The notes beneath the pieces are model-generated. The model was not told the DNA's origin. It saw only the letters and a program-made list of their open reading frames with translations, and did no database searches. Made by a program: the position numbers and the translations under genes. Shown one piece after another: positions 43,801 through 45,470 of a DNA stretch of 64,000 nucleotides. The DNA is from Multivorans sp965116445 (GTDB lineage: Bacteria; Acidobacteriota; Thermoanaerobaculia; Multivoradales; Multivoraceae). The stretch is taken from positions 2,728,001 to 2,792,000 of the forward strand of contig OZ220688.1 of assembly GCA_965116445.1 (NCBI GenBank). Reading direction: 5' to 3'. How positions within the stretch are numbered: position 1 is the first letter of the stretch; every line of letters begins with the position of its first letter.

Positions 43801-44334
43801 GATGCCGAAACCGGCAAGGGGATCGAAGTCGCCGCGGGGCTCGGCTATCGAGTCGCCCGGCTCCAGATTCAGGTTGGCGGCAGGGGCCTCGTCGCGCACG
43901 ACGATGCCGCCTACGAGGAATGGAGCTGGAACGCGTCGGTGGGCTATTCGCCTGATCCGGCCGGGCGCGGCTTCGGCCTGAAGCTCGACGGCGGCCAAGG
44001 GACTGCCGGGGGCATGGGGTCGGGGCTCTGGCAAGGCGGCCACTCCCAAGCGCCCATCGCGGCCACTCCGTTCAAGCAGGAGCTGCGCTCGAGTGTCGAA
44101 CTGAGTTACGGATTCGTCTCCCGCAATGAAGCGTCCCGTTGGGCGCCAAACGTCTCCGTGGACTTCGGGGAATCCGGCCAGCGGCTGCGCCTGGGTGGGG
44201 GCTATTCCCTGAGTGAGCGGCTGGAGGCGAGCATCAACCTGACTCGCAGCGTCTCGCCGGGCGCTTTCTCTCCGACCGCCGGTCAGGCCGGTCAGGGCTA
44301 TGCCGCCGAGTTGGAAATCAGACTCACGTTCTGA
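7855..44334 (+). CDS. giant Calx-beta repeat autotransporter (12,159 residues)
   Basis: The ATG at 7855 aligns with the upstream partial copy and opens a signal peptide (MMSGRRLATLAAWLLLVLFF, cleavage likely after SAAA, residue 28). A unique domain follows to about residue 225 (WELIPSGLG, FRLVFVTDGTRN, YNSFVQAQA, FYDGSWDSYNW). Then come about 90 Calx-beta-like domains of 85-140 residues, each typically with an EG-type start, GxDY and ending ITDDD; these acidic turns bind Ca2+ in the family. One cadherin-like domain lies at nt 12,688-12,975. Near the end are WLARFGRTVADQSIEAIMQR, a His-Gly repeat linker, and a barrel of about 375 residues ending LEIRLTF, with the terminal Phe recognised by the BAM complex. 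The role is probably a calcium-stiffened surface adhesin; ligand unknown. It overlaps lpxK convergently by 11 bp. Confidence 0.9.
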   Translation: MMSGRRLATLAAWLLLVLFFLLPGSAAAQQQVHLVPSNWELIPSGLGPEDEFRLVFVTDGTRNASSSNISVYNSFVQAQAREDVLSLVQGYAAHFQVVGGTDTVSARNNTNMTGNGGPPIYWVEGDKVADNYGDFYDGSWDSYNWVSPTGGRRGDRIVSVFTGSRNDGSIAVNHLGNNFVNSAKLTHSGTSGSVQGSPFITSSATGSGNPLSFYAISPIFKVKRPITISATPASAKEGAKRTLTIKTTGAHSAARTIKVKFVDDPDTDFLPAELEQFKGDFVRQVMIEAGATTTTFDFSTNVDPWTEKGGKFTVEIDESFGRQPEDFDYGADGKQTVNFTVTNDPDQSHPTVSLNSEPPRGRTDYEEGVDEGVRFRVTLDKPWPHDAPLTVSVRAVDDETSNFLLPSEEQTKTVQFAKGGTRSRNHDVSIVADGTKSSDGEITAEVVGASSTVRGPDADNRRELASRTVKILNNPAYDDRVVSVVDAELIVAEGGQAVFALEVDRAPVAGANVTAQFITNAAELSRLLGRTVPAATPQTTRSPVAGADFTRPVGGTINWPSGKKRATLSIPIVDDALYEGNEVFGVKFLYPSGVSFEGAKELYAFATITDDSDTPELTANSPSAKEGNNDRDSGGMRKTLDYEFTLSNTSTLPVRFLVRDTLTGTADSKNESDVDAVADATLVIPAGDTDVIHTVTINGDTDVEPDETVVLRLSQLRNASFPKSARTLDATGTIENDDGVGEPTVIVRHVGPSTVAEGETVRFRFEAIDSVSRKPVVLERECSYRFLAIPGPALYPYDYTPSVHTGIIPKGSSSSDVFEYQIVEDEVAEVDESFRSFIDSVPQGCPKAGSSPTTTITENVLVDIEDPAEKVTEGQNLEFPVRLNSAQSSDVVINWKTADGSAKAGSDYTAEASGTLTIAAGATEGTINVKTLQDKVDEPDQELSVEISTTSGPTVRRGTATGVIRDDDARPDISIGDVTVTEGATASFTVELSAKSEKEVTVAWVTQDGTAVARTDYEHARGAVTIAPGKTQASSSVKTLDDAMDEAAETFKVSLFDTPEGKRKIADATVTVEDNDDAALTFSVSDAHAVVDEVENGTATAIFTVTLSEEALNDVSVDWKTQDGADGPRGSGQKGAVAKDGLVSDYTAVSATTLTFTPGETEKQVSVTVVNDELPEPKEHFHVVLENPSGAKIERSTGVAYIAANDGVIYTVVNAGAEIREGQSFVARVRRNIATAEHTVRFCLRGVNSDNPVGTAVISNPDTDPGFGTPAPNNHFGQDDVRVTTRYSQLNDCLVSGEVGSFRTVKFGVNEFEKTITIHTIQDSRLEDDETFTLSSGSGGSIVSSSNIRRTVVVSPSGMFTIIDDDSRRISVKARRSTVWEGEKALFDIHLDPPLAQGETASVKYSTTDGTATGGPASQGHDYAAHTDAVLTLGPPQTTGGPAGTIEVQAHNEPVSESVHEQAETFTITLSEPSAKVNLPTGGAHVMTVTILDDDPTTVYADHAVADEGEAARVAIRLSHARDADAEVTWKTSEVEGGAEAGTDFTAVAAGTVTVPAGKAIVYVEVATLEDALVEGDESFDVVVTNVDLPDFIYGEARTVTIRDDDRHAPMFTGFADVSVAENENWSADPTLEGEPDGVMTWTLEGDDAAVFRVNRRNGRLRLPAQNFEDPKDKDAKNTYEVTVRATDEDGNTGAEDLTVTVTDVNTIQVLPPENPDTGEGKAVIFNLIRTGTTQHTTEATLKWRTLPDSEGDHPAAANDYTTQKELKTRQLLLQTVQNIPIRTTKDDIDEEDETFIVELRGLSDGATDDAVFVDTDGNIIPGPIKVVVTIKDDDTRGVTIDPVELAIDEVDDPGTASATENEAAYTVVLDSRPTGQVAIDLGVPDGAPFTVSPKKLTFKAKDWEKTQTVTVTAVDDTINNPDDERTAEITHTLSAADTDYEDETASAVSVTVADDDDAPDSVTLSVDTLTIAEGDDATTVTVIATVDGSSTFAADTTVEVEVGDSTDSAVEGTDYADVEAFDLTIDARATSGQETFSLDPIDNTADANDKALSVTGTSTGLTVNPASIAITDDDDAPELSIDAPSVAEGASGATATLRFTVKLTSASSRVVTVDYAGQSGGTATSGGDYVALTAGTLTFAAGEVSKTIDVTVNGDDTDEPDETLLVRLSSPSNATFAGAVTTLDGTGTITDDDATSLILARVGSGSIAEDGGSTEITLTLGRALVAGESVTVPLTVTGGTVATHYSFGLKGNGGTGVSLLTAAPHSAQDPAVTLSGAGAQTATLKLTAVANTDIVRRTVQIAYGTGARAPPSNALSGGLNPTGSASAPIKDDDAMIGVAAASAAEGSAVAFTVTLPEAAPAGGVTIGYSTSDGRGKADDPTWQVATSADYTAAPENASLSIAEDAATGTISIASTDDDTYESDHYFTLTLDSASLYNISGTDGAAIGTITDADDTPSFAFSAASTDADEDDGTVTLDVAKTGTTLVDATVSYATVNGSAEGGSDFTAIASTDLDFKAAEASKTISVSVSVTDDSNDEPPEAFSVALTAKSHAKLGSTSSHTVNITDNDATTVKLAAPAAAISENGGAKTITVTLGRTLTGDETLDVPLTFAGAATFGADYTLAAPSSAPTGVTYSNLASTDLAENPPTVSFSGVDSAASSATLVLTAAADTVDEGASESVTVGLGTLDADSGSNLDGGASGSGTASFNINDDDTKPVATLKLTPTSIAEDGGATNGTSTVTASLSGTSSQDLTLTVAGAPVSPAVAGDYALSDNTTLTIAAGSTTSTGAVTITARDNEVDAPNKTVTVSATATGGNGVANPANATLTITDDDDRGIRVAPVALTLAEADDPLTLNTDEREGTYTVELDSQPTGTVTVNLSSGDTKIATLSDTSLEFTASDWDAQTVTVTAVADTVDNADDERSVRITHTVSAAGTDYKDEAAVPVDVTVTDDDAAPSGITLTVDKSTIAEDAATATVKVTATVAGGTTYGAETTVEVEVGVDGDSAEAGADYATVADFDIVIGAGETSAARTFSLNPTDDAFDEDSETLTVTGASGDIAITDAEITITDDDDAPTVSVADPTAVREGNDPETTADMSFTVNLSAASARAITVPYTLTGTATGGSDYETPASTSLSIPAGDTSGTIVIQVKGDTVDEPNETIIVTLGAPTNATVSAEEGAGTGTGTITDDDGTPTVTLKLSSASVAESGADNASTVTASLSGTSSQAITLTVAATAVSPAVAGDFALSENTTLTIAAGATTSTGAVTITAVDNDVDAANKTVTVSAAASGGNDVANPDNATLTITDDDTRGVTVTGDPLTMDEADQAGTQDTREDQDSYTVVLDSKPTDDVSINITAPNMVTLSATSLTFTPSNWNVAQTVTATAVDDSIDNAGDERTGSIAHAVVAGSSDYAGVAADSVAVTVNDDDGEPTLSIDAPSVAEGDSSTATLTFKVTLSPASGKPVSVDYADAATGTATSATDYAAISSGTLNFTAGQTEKTVDVTVNGDTTDEPSETVILRLSSPSNAVLSGAEQTLDGTGTITDDDDAPTVSVANATAVAEGNDPKKTVDMSFTVTLSEASSLAVTVPYTLTGTATGGSDYETPASTSLSIPAGDASGTIVIKVKGDALDEPNETIIVTLGAPTNATVSTAEGAGTGTITDDDGTPTVTLKLSSASVAESGADNASTVTASLSGTSSQAITLTVAATAVSPAVAGDFALSENTTLTIAAGATESTGTVTVTAVDNDVDAANKTVTVSATATGGNGIGNPDAVTLTITDDDTRGVTVAGGSLTMDEADKAGTQDTREDQASYTVVLDSKPTDDVRINITAPAMVTLSPTSLTFTSSNWNQAQTVTATAVDDAIDNAGDERTGSIAHAVVAGSSDYAGVAADSVAVTVNDDDGTPTVTLELDPTSIVESGDDNSTTVTASLSGASSQDVTLTVAATAVSPAAAGDFALSENTTLTIAAGATESTGTVTITAVDNDVDAANKTVTVSAAATGGNGIGNPDAVTLTITDDDERGVTVTGGALTMDEADQAGTQDTREDQASYTVVLDSKPTDDVSIDITAPAMVTLSPTSLTFTPSNWNVAQTVTATAVDDAIDNAGDERTGSIAHAVVAGSSDYAGVAADSVAVTVNDDDGTPTVTLELDPTSIVESGDDNSTTVTASLSGASSQAVTLTVAAAAVSPAATGDFTVTANKTLTIAAGATESTGTVTVTAVDNDVDAANKTVTVSATATGGNGVASPGNATLTITDDDERGISVAPVTLTLAEVDDPLTESATEHQKTYTVELDSQPTGTVTVNLASGDTTIATISDNSLEFTASDWDAQTVTVTAVADDIDNTGDARTVRITHTVSATGTDYEDETAAAVAVTVTDDDGEPTLSIDAPSVAEGDSATATLTFKVTLSPASGKPVTVAYADATTGTATSATDYAAISSGTLNFTAGQTEKTVDVTVNGDTVDEPNETVVLSLSSPGNAALSGGKATLDGTGTITDDDATPTATLVLTPGTIDESGNKNESTVTATLSGASSEAVTLTVAAEAVSPAVTGDFTLSNNKTLTIAAGSKASTGAVTITAVDNTVDAANKTVTVSATATGGSVADPDDATLTITDDDAAPTGITLAVDKSTIAENAAEATVTVTASVTGGSTYSASKDLTIAVGAGTSTATSDEDYTAVENFTLTLPAGESSAKDTFDLEPLDDDVDEDTETIAVTGTDPGGVAVAGASIDLTDNDTRGVTVAGGSLTMDEADKAGTEGTREDQDSYTVVLDSKPTDDVRIDLTAPAMVTLSATSLTFTPSNWNVAQTVTATAVDDAIDNAGDERTGDITHAVVEGDSDYAGVAAADVAVTVNDDDGTPTVTLKLTPTTIAESGDDNSTTVTASLSGASSQAVTLTVAAAAVSPAATGDFTLSGPTLTIAAGATESTGTVTVTAVDNDVDAANKTVTVSATATGGGVAAPSAVTLTITDNDTRGVTVAGGSLTMDEADNAGTADTREDQGSYTVVLDSEPTDDVSINITAPAMVTLSPTSLTFTPSNWNVAQTVTATAVNDAIDNAGDERTGSIAHAVVAGSSDYADVAAESVAVTVNDDDGTPTVTLKLTPTTIAESGDDNASTVTASLSGASSQAVTLTVAAAPVLPATTSDYTLTGTSLTIAAGDTTSTGTVTITAADNDVDAANKTVTVSAAASGGGVANPDAVTLTITDDDNAPDGITLSVDTEELAEDAGKTSITVTATVGGGTRYSADTTVEVTIGKSTDSALSGTDYARVSTFDLVIPAGQASVSRAFDLTPTDDALDEADETISVTGESGSLTVAGTSITLTDDDATTVTLARSGSGGIAEDGGAVDITVTLGRALVAGEGVTVPLSVSGATVTTHYTLTLKGNGGTGLSLVTVDPHSAQDPAVKIEGAEARTATLTLTAVANTDNASRTVSIAYGTSARAPSSSGLSGGITTNGSASVPILDDDAMVSVAAASAAEGSAVVFTVTLPEVAPSGGVSIGYSTSDGRGNDDDDTHQVATSADYTAAPANAALTIAAGSRTGTISIPTTQDTTYEGDHYFTLTLDSTDTFNLSATAGAAVGTITDADDRPTFAFSAASTDADEDDGTLTLTVAKTGTTFVAATVSYATTNGTATGGSDFTAITSTDLNFAAADATKNITVSLTDDSADEPAEAFTVDLTAGAGAQLGSAKSHAINITDNDATTVKLAAPSSAIDEAGGAKTITVTLGRVLTGDETIDVPLSFAGTATFGADYTLAAPKTTPTGVSYSNLASTDLAESPPTIAFSGVDGAASSATVILTATADTTDEGATESVTVGIGTIDDDLDGGTTKSGTATFNITDDDGTPTATLVLDPASIDESGDDNATTVTATLSGPSHQAVTLTIAAAAVSPASSSDFTLSGTTLTIAAGSTTSTGTVTVTAADNSVDAPDKTVTVSATASGGGVADPDDQTLTIRDDDEAAEELNIKVSLGEGNASTKVAENVQTAPTITVTASLAGEVTSSTARTVNVTVGDDDDTATKVDDYKAVDDFDITIAAEESSGTGSFTFAPVDDALDENDETVSISGAFAGSDPAKLASITITDNDTRGVTVAGGSLTMDEADKAETQDTREDQGSYTVVLDSEPTDDVVINITAPAMVTLSATSLTFTPSNWNVAQTVTATAVDDAIDNAGDERAGDITHAVVEGDSDYAGVAAADVAVTVNDDDGTPTVTLELDPASIDESGDANATTVTASLSGASSQAVTLTVAATAVSPAVAGDFTLSGTTLTIAAGATESTGTVTITAVDNDVDAANKTVTVSATATGGNGVANPVDATLTITDDDDRGISVSPVALTLAEADNPLTESTSEHQKTYDIGLDSQPTGTVTVNLSSGDTTTATLSDNSLEFTASDWDAQTVTVTAVADTIDNTGDARTATITHTVSATGTDYEDETAAAVDVTVTDDDGEPTLSIDSPSVDEGDSSTATMTFKVTLSPASGKPVTVAYADAATGTATSATDYAAITRGTLNFAAGQTEKTVDVTVNGDTTDEPSETVILRLSSPSNAALSGGAQTLDGTGTITDDDDAPTVSVANATAVNEGNDADTTADMSFTVTLSEASSLAVTVPYTLTGTATGGSDYETPASTSLSIPAGDSSGTIVIKVKGDALDEPNETIIVTLGAPTNATVSTAEGAGTGTGTITDDDGTPAVTLELDPASIDESGDDDATTVTATLSDASSQAVTLTVAATAVDPATSSDFTLSGTTLTIAAGATESTGTVTVTAVDNDVDAANKTVTVSATATGGNGVASPTNATLTITDDDTRGVTVAGGSLTMDEADKAGTQDTREDQGSYTVVLDSEPTDDVRIDITAPAMVTLSATSLTFTPLNWDQAQTVTATAVNDSIDNAGDARAGNITHTVVEGDSDYAGVAAESVAVTVNDDDGTPTVTLELDPASIDESGDDNSTTVTASLSGASSQAVTLTVAATAVSPAAAGDFTLSGTTLTIAAGATESTGTVTVTAVDNDVDAANKTVTVSATASGGGVANPDAVTLTITDDDNAPDGITLSVDTEELAEDAGKTSITVTATVGGGTRYSADTTVEVTIGKSTDSAVSGTDYARVSTFDLVIPAGEASVSRAFDLTPTDDVLDEADETISVTGESGSLTVTGTSITLTDDDATTVTLARSGSGGIAEDGGAVDITVTLGRALVAGESVTVPLSVSGATVTTHYTLTLKGNGGTGVSLVTVDPHSAQDPAVKIEGAEARTATLTLTAVANTDNASRTVAIAYGTSARAPSSSGLSGGITTNGSASVPILDDDAMVSVAAASAAEGSAVVFTVTLPEVAPSGGVSIGYSTSDGRGNDDDDTHQVATSADYTAAPANAALTIAAGSRTGTISIPTTQDTTYEGDHYFTLTLDSTDTFNLSATAGAAVGTITDAADRPTFAFSAASTDADEDDGTLTLTVAKTGTTLVAATVSYATTNGTATGGSDFTAITSTDLNFAAADATKNITVSLTDDSADEPAEAFTVDLTAGAGAQLGSAKSHAINITDNDATTVKLAAPSTAIDEAGGAKTITVTLGRVLTGDETIDVPLSFAGTATFGADYTLAAPKTTPTGVSYSNLASTDLAENPPTIAFSGVDGAASSATVILTATADTTDEGATESVTVGIGTIDDDLDGGTTKSGTATFNITDDDGTPTATLVLDPASIDESGDDNATTVTATLSGPSHQAVTLTIAAAAVSPASSNDYTLSGTTLTIAAGSTTSTGTVTITAVDNTVDAPEKTVTVSATASGGGVADPDDQTLTIRDDDEAAEELNIKVSLGEGNASTKVAENVQTAPTITVTASLAGEVTSSTARTVNVTVGDEDDTATKVDDYKAVDDFDITIAAEESSGTGSFTFTPVDDALDENDETVSISGAFAGSDPVKLASITITDNDTRGVTVAGGSLTMDEADKAGTQDTREDQASYTVVLDSEPTDDVGINITAPAMVTLSATSLTFTPSNWNVAQTVTATAVNDAIDNAGNARAGNITHAVVEGDSDYAGVAAADVAVTVNDDDGTPTVTLELDPASIDESGDDNSTTVTASLSGASSQAVILTVAATAVSPAVAGDFTLSGTTLTIAAGATESTGTVTVTAVDNDVDAANKTVTVSATASGGGVADPVNATLTITDDDERGINVAPVTLTLAEVDDPLTESITEHQKTYSVELESQPTGTVTVNLSSGDTTIATLSDNSLEFTASDWDAQTVTVTAVADDIDNTGDARTVQITHTVSADGTDYKDETAAAVNVTVTDDDGEPTLSIDSPSVAEGDSSTATMTFKVTLSPASGKPVSVAYADATTGTATSATDYAAITSGTLSFAAGQTEKTVDVTVNGDTTDEPSETVILRLSSPSNAALSGGVQTLDGTGTINDDDDAPTVSVADAAAVNEGDDPDTTADMSFTVTLSAASANVVTVPYTLSGTATGGSDYETPSSTSLSIPAGDASGTIVIKVKGDALDEPNETIIVTLGAPTNATVSTAEGAGTGTGTITDDDGTPSVTLELDPASIDESGDDDATTVTATLSDASSQAVTLTVAAAAVDPATSSDFTLSGTTLTIAAGATESTGTVTITAVDNDVDAANKTVTVSATATGGNGVASPTNATLTITDDDTRGVTVAGGSLTMDEADKAGTQDTREDQGSYTVVLDSEPTDDVRIDITAPAMVTLSATSLTFTPLNWNVAQTVTATAVNDSIDNAGDARAGNITHAVVEGDSDYAGVAAANVAVTVNDDDGTPTVTLELDPASIDESGDANATTVTASLSGASSQAVTLTVAAAAVSPAVAGDYTLSGTTLTIAAGSTTSTGTVTVTAVDNDVDAANKTVTVSATATGGGVSAPSPVTLTITDDDTRGISVSPVTLTLAEVDNPATQSATEHQKTYRVELDSQPTGTVTVNLSSGDTTIATLSDNSLEFTTSDWDAQTVTVTAVPDAIDNTGDARKVRITHTVSATGTDYKDETAAAVDVTVTDDDGEPTLSIDSPSVAEGDSSTATLTFKVTLAPASGKPVSVAYADAATGTATSATDYAAITRGTLNFAAGQTEKTVDVTVNGDTVDEPSETVILRLSSPSNAALSGGAQTLDGTGTINDDDDTPTVSVANATAVNEGDDADTTVNMSFTVTLSAASSLAVTVPYTLSGTATGGSDYETPLSTSLAIPAGDASGTIVIKVKGDALDEPNETIVVTLGAPTNATVSTVEGAGTGTGTITDDDGTPTVTLKLSSASITENGGSSTVTASLSGASSQAVTLTVAAAAVSPAATGDFALSTNKTLTIAAGATESTGAVTVTAVDNDVDAANKTVNVSATATGGGVAAPSAVTLTITDDDTRGVTVAGGSLTMDEADKAGTEGTREDQASYTVVLDSEPTDDVSINITAPAMATVSPTSLTFTSSNWNVAQTVTATAVNDAIDNAGDERTGSITHAVVAGSSDYAGVPAASVAVTVNDDDGTPTVTLELDPASIDESGDDNSTTVTASLSGASSQAVTLTVAAAAVSPAVAGDFTLSGTTLTIAAGATESTGTVTVTAVDNDVDAANKTVTVSATASGGGVSAPSPVTLTITDDDDEPTLSIDAPSVAEGNSSTATLTFKVTLSPASGKPVSVAYADATTGTATSATDYAAITSGTLSFAAGQTEKTVDVTVNGDTIDELNETVVLRLSSPSNAVLSGGSTTLDGTGTINDDDDAPTVSVANATAVNEGDDADTTADMSFTVTLSEASSLAVTVPYTLTGTATGGSDYETPASTSLSIPAGDSSGTIVIKVKGDALDEPNETIIVTLGAPTNATVSTAEGAGTGTGTITDDDGTPSVTLKLSSASITENGGSSTVTASLSGASHQAVTLTVAAAAVSPAATGDFALSTNKTLTIAAGATESTGAVTVTAVDNDVDAANKTVNVSATATGGGVSAPSAVTLTITDDDTRGVTVAGGSLTMDEADNAGTEGTREDQASYTVVLDSEPTDDVSINITAPAMVTLSPTSLTFTPSNWSQAQTVTATAVNDSIDNAGNERTGNITHAVVAGSSDYAGVAAESVAVTVNDDDGTPTVTLELDPASIDESGDDNSTTVTASLSGASSQAVTLTVAAAAVSPAVGGDFTLSGTTLTIAAGDTESTGAVTITAVDNDVDAADKTVTVSATASGGGVSDPSAVTLTITDDDTRGISVSPMALTLAEVDDPSTQNTSEHQKTYDIELDSQPTGTVTVNLSSGDTTIATISDNSLEFTASDWDAQTVTVTAVADDIDNPGDARTATITHTVSATGTDYEDETAAAVDVTITDDDGEPTLSIDSPSVAEGDSSTATLTFKVTLSTASGKPVSVAYADATTGTATSATDYAAITSGTLNFAAGDTEKTVDVTVNGDTVDEPSETVILRLSSPSNAALSGGAETLDGTGTITDDDGTPTVTLELDPASIDESGADNATTVTATLSSASHQAVTLTVAAAAVSPATASDYTLTGTTLTIAAGATSSTGTVTITAVDNDVDAPNKTVTVSATASGGGVADPDDATLTIADDDDAPSGIALSVSPATLGEGDGETEITVTATVNGATRYLDAKTVTVSVGGGTAGSGTDYGAVSNFDITIAAAEASQTGTFDLTPVDDALQEEDETLEVTGSSGTLTITPATVTIEDNDATGPAGTVSLSASRYEVLEGDSLSVTVNLSEAPAADTVIELEATSRSGNTATSGVDYDGGVQTVTIRAGATSGKARISTTGDSLNDPNETFTVAIQASDLPGALTLDEPHTAVVTIREPVSGITPPATATVKYAGRNSRIPMPVPAGMQSHGIDVAFYFETRGGTARGGADCREDGTDLVVRGVFIDFTPGTARNGPVLRIVEDINTNAIELDVELCEGSVGKTFFAAWDTVTYLGDPDRGYPGVQSAPFNASAAHCSSTALCLTKVTITGDTPDPDPEVTIAAGDDVVEGGDAVFTVQASPAPTSDLEVALAIADDDASDFLADDDEGPGTVTIAAGSETATYTLATTDDDLEEANGGVSATLQAGTGYRVGSPSTATVAVEDDDASSSTDASLSVSPSKIMEADGDMTITVTATLDGDVRTEATELTISVDPGTAQADDFAEVEDFPLTIPANAPSAEADFVLSPVDDQTNETEETVIVSGTSTISGFTVTSATVTIRNEDPAASDLSLLVSPSSVREDGGVQTVTVTARFDAGTRGAATDVDVAVAGGTATESDDFEPVPGFTITVPANQVSASKDFTFTPVQDALTEGNETVTLSATTSVSDLQTHDATLTIEDSSGLEISIDDAEGVEGDFIRFRVHLSEAPLGVVRAKWFTHPDPIQVSETSTDYYHDSGEVVFEPGEQEKFVEVWLIEDGEDDPWETFQVWLLEPQGAALSDPVTERPHPDNPYQGVGMCCEAEIASGRILQTIPDPEPVEVSLAAARTSVAEGGSVRVTATLAEPLRSGWNPRIPLVYTNGTAEPEDHDGPAIVTIFFASGELYGWADIDIADDADADDETFTVSFGELPWQVREGASSSVELTIIDSDGPQRDFDGLTVSIADATAYEGREDLEFAVTLNSPAPGPVSVTAFLESGTAERDVDFQGYRGDVEFAAGERLKWITVIVEDDLIDEGVETMTVEADVVRPDEVTIARGVATGRIVNSDPMPKAWLARFGRTVADQSIEAIMQRMDQASGREGGESGNHLTIGGRRVGQPQGAANQMHGAAALPHGAGSQMHGAGVLSHGAAGSLPHGAANQMHGVNNQMHGAGASLHGTGASLHGTGASLHGTGSSLHGTGASLHGSTFQPHGTATGPYGQSGQSGQYGQGGGPRSNSQLHRSTFDLLMGSSFHYSPAQDDDDDEGAEPDWLDSLSFWGVTSSTQFSGADNGMTLQGDVGTATLGIDARRDRLLAGVALSYSSGRGDYGQADVAGGAVRSTLFGVHPYAHWQWTERTGVWGILGYGLGELSLSSEIAGEPLRTDLDNAMAAFGGRTVLFTDPESSGNFELALRSDVRLTNTGSEAIDGLVSAAAATGRARLLLEGSANLTFDSGATLSPTLEAGLRYDQGDAETGKGIEVAAGLGYRVARLQIQVGGRGLVAHDDAAYEEWSWNASVGYSPDPAGRGFGLKLDGGQGTAGGMGSGLWQGGHSQAPIAATPFKQELRSSVELSYGFVSRNEASRWAPNVSVDFGESGQRLRLGGGYSLSERLEASINLTRSVSPGAFSPTAGQAGQGYAAELEIRLTF
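23380..34011 (+). repeat. tandem duplication of a 15-domain block inside the giant gene
   Basis: Copy A (about 23,380-28,560) and copy B (about 28,834-34,011) have the same order of 15 Calx-beta types. Matching positions are offset by exactly 5,454 bp over several kb (for example 23,457 with 28,911, and 25,687 with 31,141), then by 5,451 bp after a one-codon difference near 26,730. By eye the first 3 kb of the copies differ at only a few positions. The frame is preserved because the unit is 1,818 codons. Confidence 0.9.
42763..43029 (+). repeat. His-Gly repeat linker (13 units) before the barrel
   Basis: Thirteen short units ending in HG occur in 89 codons: early ones as NQMHGAA, LPHGAG and LSHGAA, later ones as five near-identical GASLHGTG units encoded by a 21-base repeat (CATGGAACCGGCGCCTCGCT). 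The following residues GQSGQSGQYGQGGG are also repetitive. Evenly spaced histidines suggest metal binding, or a flexible spacer between passenger and barrel. Confidence 0.8.
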
Positions 44335-45454
44335 CGAGGCGGCGCGTCAGCCAAGGCAGGAATCCCGGGTCGATTCGCGCCTCCACCCTGAGTTCCAGTA
44401 GCGGCGGCGCCCCTTCCGGCAGCCGGCCGCGCAGCTTGGCGGCGTCCTTGGAGGTCACCACGACCGCGTCAGAGCCGTGGCGGGCGCAGGCGGCTTCGAT
44501 GGCGCGCAGCGAACGGGGCGGGTAGCCATGGTGGTCGGGGAAACGAAGGTGGTCCACGCACTCGAGTCCCGCGGCTGCGGCGGTGCGGGCGACCCGTTCC
44601 GGGCGGGCGACGCCGGTCACGAGCAGTGGACGGGCGGGCGGGTCGCCGCTGGCCCGATTCGTCTCGGTTCGCCTGGCCCCTTGAGCGGGCTCGCGGCCTC
44701 GATGCGGCCCGCCAGGTGACTCGACGACGATCCGCTCGGCGCGGAGGGTCGACGTGAAGACGGGGCCCTTGAAGCCGTGCCGGCGCAGGGTCGGCTCGAA
44801 GTCCTCCGGCGGTTCGTCGCCGGCTTCGAGACCGGTGAGGACGACCGCGTCGGCCAGCCGGACATTCTGAAGCGGCTCGCGCAGGCGGCCGCCCGGCAGC
44901 AGCAGGCCTCCGGCAAAGGGGTCCACGGCCGGGAAGGTCAGGACCTCGACGTCGCGTCGCACCTGGACGTGCGAGAAGCCGTCGTCCAGCAGGAAGACGC
45001 CGATGTCCGGCGCGCGTTCCAGCGCGAGAGCAGCGGCCGCGCGGCGGTCCGCGCCGACGACCACGACGGCGCCCGGCGTCTGTTCGGCGATCATCACCGG
45101 CTCGTCGCCGGCCTGCTCCACCGGGGCGAGCGGCCCCTCGCCGAGGCTCACGATCAGCGGCTGCCGGCCGCGGCGCCGGTAGCCGCGAGACAAGACGGCG
45201 ACCCGCAGGCCGCGCCCGGCCAGACCTCGCGCGATCGCGATGACCGTCGGCGTCTTGCCGCTGCCGCCCCAGTGCAGATTGCCGACGCTGACCGTGGGCC
45301 GGCCCAGGCCCTCCGCCCGCGCCGCCCAATAGCGCCGGCGCCGGCGGTGCGCCCAGCCGTAGAACCGCTGCCATGGACTGCGGCGCGGGCTCACCGGCTC
45401 TCCCTTCGGCGATCCGGACGCGACCGTCGACGGCCCCAGGACCCAAGGCGCCAC
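44324..45454 (-). CDS. lpxK: tetraacyldisaccharide 4'-kinase
   Basis: LpxK phosphorylates the 4' position of the lipid A disaccharide on the inner face of the cytoplasmic membrane. The 376-residue protein has the family P-loop, VSVGNLHWGGSGKTPTVIAI (about residues 55-74), with the TPxxxxL that follows it. It also has the VLSRGYRRRG strand, the FLLDDGFSHVQVRRD segment carrying the catalytic Asp (most LpxK have DDGFQH; Ser replaces Gln here), and VVTSKDAAKL near the C-terminus. The N-terminal basic/aromatic region (WQRFYGWAHRRRRRYW) is the usual membrane-associating helix. It lies 16 bp downstream of waaA in the same direction, forming a lipid A-core operon, and its 3' end overlaps the end of the giant gene. 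Confidence 0.93.
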   Translation of the reverse strand: MAPWVLGPSTVASGSPKGEPVSPRRSPWQRFYGWAHRRRRRYWAARAEGLGRPTVSVGNLHWGGSGKTPTVIAIARGLAGRGLRVAVLSRGYRRRGRQPLIVSLGEGPLAPVEQAGDEPVMIAEQTPGAVVVVGADRRAAAALALERAPDIGVFLLDDGFSHVQVRRDVEVLTFPAVDPFAGGLLLPGGRLREPLQNVRLADAVVLTGLEAGDEPPEDFEPTLRRHGFKGPVFTSTLRAERIVVESPGGPHRGREPAQGARRTETNRASGDPPARPLLVTGVARPERVARTAAAAGLECVDHLRFPDHHGYPPRSLRAIEAACARHGSDAVVVTSKDAAKLRGRLPEGAPPLLELRVEARIDPGFLPWLTRRLVRT

Positions 45455-45470
45455 AACGTCCTCATCGTCT

